From: an uncultured Desulfobacterium sp.
GTDB lineage: Bacteria; Desulfobacterota; Desulfobacteria; Desulfobacterales; Desulfobacteraceae
Direction of reading: 5' to 3'
Length of the DNA: 6,965 bases
Assembly (NCBI GenBank): GCA_937124525.1
Contig: CAKZLA010000373.1
Span: 1 to 6,965 of the forward strand
Shown here: piece after piece, positions 6,258-6,965 of the stretch
How positions within the stretch are numbered: the stretch's first letter is position 1
How the letters are laid out: each line of letters opens with the position of its first letter
Position numbers and translations under genes: made by a program
Notes under the pieces: generated by a model
What the model saw: the letters and a program-made list of their open reading frames with translations, nothing else
Database searches by the model: none
Told to the model about the DNA's origin: nothing

Positions 6258-6581
6258 TCTCGTCCTTCCACGTTCTGTTCAATAACCTCAAGGCAATTGA
6301 AGGGCTTCTCCCCCACCTGGAGATATTTACCACTGTGGCGGATGGCCACCCAGTGCTGGAAAAGCCCCATGCTTTTTAAGTTCATTGAATTTTTCTTCCT
6401 GGGCTTCGGTCACCTTGCCATAGTGAGACATCAGCCATTCATCAAAGGGATTTTCATGGGGCACCTCGGCTGGGAAAATTAAGGGGATTTCCTGTAAACC
6501 ATCCCCAAGGATCATGGATATTTTTTTCTCTATCATAAGTTCCAGAAAGGCATGAAAAACGTACACCGATGCCGTGGGCAT
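6254..6581 (-). pseudogene. Unrecognised small gene, frame-broken, coupled to the JetD-like gene
   Basis: From ATG 6579-6581 an open frame runs 84 codons to a TAA at 6327-6329. The +1 frame then continues with coding character (QHWVAIRHSGKYLQVGEKPF...) to a TGA at 6254-6256 that overlaps the next ATG. Dropping one base near 6360-6368 (AAAAGCCCC) joins the halves into about 117 residues, so either a real frameshift or a sequencing error separates them. I do not recognise the family: no P-loop, coiled coil or membrane segment is visible. The PHENPFDEWLMSHYGKV and EEKFNELKKHG stretches look like a soluble mixed alpha/beta protein. The ATG lacks a clear ribosome binding site, and the frame is open upstream into the 3' end of hepT, so it may be the C-terminal piece of a longer gene cut by arrival of the hepT unit. 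The ATGA overlap suggests co-translation with the JetD-like protein and hence a joint function. Confidence 0.5.
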
Positions 6582-6658
6582 GGGGCTCTGGTAAGCGGGT
6601 GTGGGGCAATTCTTTTTTTGATGTGCTATCTTTTTACGCTTCGTACGGAAGTTTCGGG

Positions 6659-6965
6659 TCAGCCACCATATTTTATTATTTCCTGCGTCATCTTTTTTAT
6701 TTGTCCACTGATAGTTGGAAATTCAGTTTGCACTACATTCCAGACAATATTAAAGTTGACACCAAAATAATGATGAATGAGTTTATCCCTCATGCCTGCC
6801 ATATTCCTCCAAGGGATTTCATCGTAAGAAATTTTAATATCATCGGATAAATTTTTAACGGCCTCTCCGATGATTTCAATATTGCGAATAACCGCATCAT
6901 GGGTTTTGGTATCCTGAACAAACCCCTCATAGTTCATACCTTCAGTGTACGACATTGTCCTGAAT
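6659..6965 (-). CDS. hepT: HepT-type HEPN toxin (DUF86), N-terminus beyond the edge
   Basis: HepT is the toxin of HepT/MntA (type VII) systems: a HEPN RNase held inactive by the nucleotidyltransferase antitoxin MntA, which adenylylates its motif tyrosine. Numbered from the first in-window Met (6953-6955), the protein shows VIRNIEIIGEAVKNL (22-36), PWRNMAGMRDKLIHHYFGV (48-66) and WNVVQ. The catalytic RX4HXY signature is R56, H61 and Y63, intact. The in-frame codons before that Met (FRT) and the short 98-residue length, against about 110-140 for the family, suggest the true start lies past the right edge. The mntA gene usually sits next to hepT, and none follows it here, so it should lie upstream, outside the window. 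The stop at 6659-6661 is separated by about 77 bases from the next gene's ATG. Confidence 0.88.
   Translation of the reverse strand, partial: FRTMSYTEGMNYEGFVQDTKTHDAVIRNIEIIGEAVKNLSDDIKISYDEIPWRNMAGMRDKLIHHYFGVNFNIVWNVVQTEFPTISGQIKKMTQEIIKYGG

Noticed and set aside
5124..6965. Complete Wadjet system
   Set aside because: Only a JetD-like gene is present; the space upstream holds a small unknown gene and hepT, with no SMC ATPase, kleisin or MukE-like gene.

Overview
The window looks like chromosomal DNA of an anaerobic, probably Gram-negative bacterium. My tentative guess is a Desulfobacterota-like sulfate reducer. That rests on a short-type alpha-glucan phosphorylase next to remains of a GlpB-type (anaerobic glycerol-3-phosphate dehydrogenase) gene, and on moderate-GC core genes beside AT-rich accessory DNA. 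No marker gene fixes the taxon.

Left part (1-3690), core metabolism, all on the minus strand. In transcription order there is a complete glgP (844-3393), a damaged glpB-like gene directly after its stop (190-843), and the first 63 codons of another gene running off the left edge (1-189; N-terminus FtsY-like but unproven). glgP has a strong ribosome binding site. Its roughly 300-base leader holds a long imperfect hairpin and a perfect 15-base dyad.

Middle part (3689-5123), an AT-rich accessory patch. It opens with a 106-base MITE-like element that has perfect 15-base terminal inverted repeats and a 6-base target duplication. Next come a palindromic repeat, two hairpin terminators and the 3' remnant of a minus-strand gene. 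A plus-strand Abi-family HEPN protein (4199-4888) follows, with an RNxxxH active-site motif. A second copy of the palindromic repeat lies just beyond the Abi gene, so the gene is bracketed by imperfect direct repeats about 1.08 kb apart.

Right part (5124-6965), minus strand. In transcription order there is a HepT-type HEPN toxin (cut by the right edge), a small unrecognised gene with one frame break, and a 377-residue JetD-like Toprim/DUF2220 protein. The small gene overlaps the JetD-like gene by four bases, and a terminator follows the latter. Abi HEPN, JetD-like Toprim and HepT within about 2.8 kb make this a small defence or toxin island. The Wadjet partners JetA, JetB and JetC are not in the window, so the JetD-like gene is either an orphan or half of a two-gene unit with the unknown small gene. 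All three apparent frame breaks in the window can be repaired by one base in a CCCC/GGGG run, so sequencing error must be excluded before calling pseudogenes.
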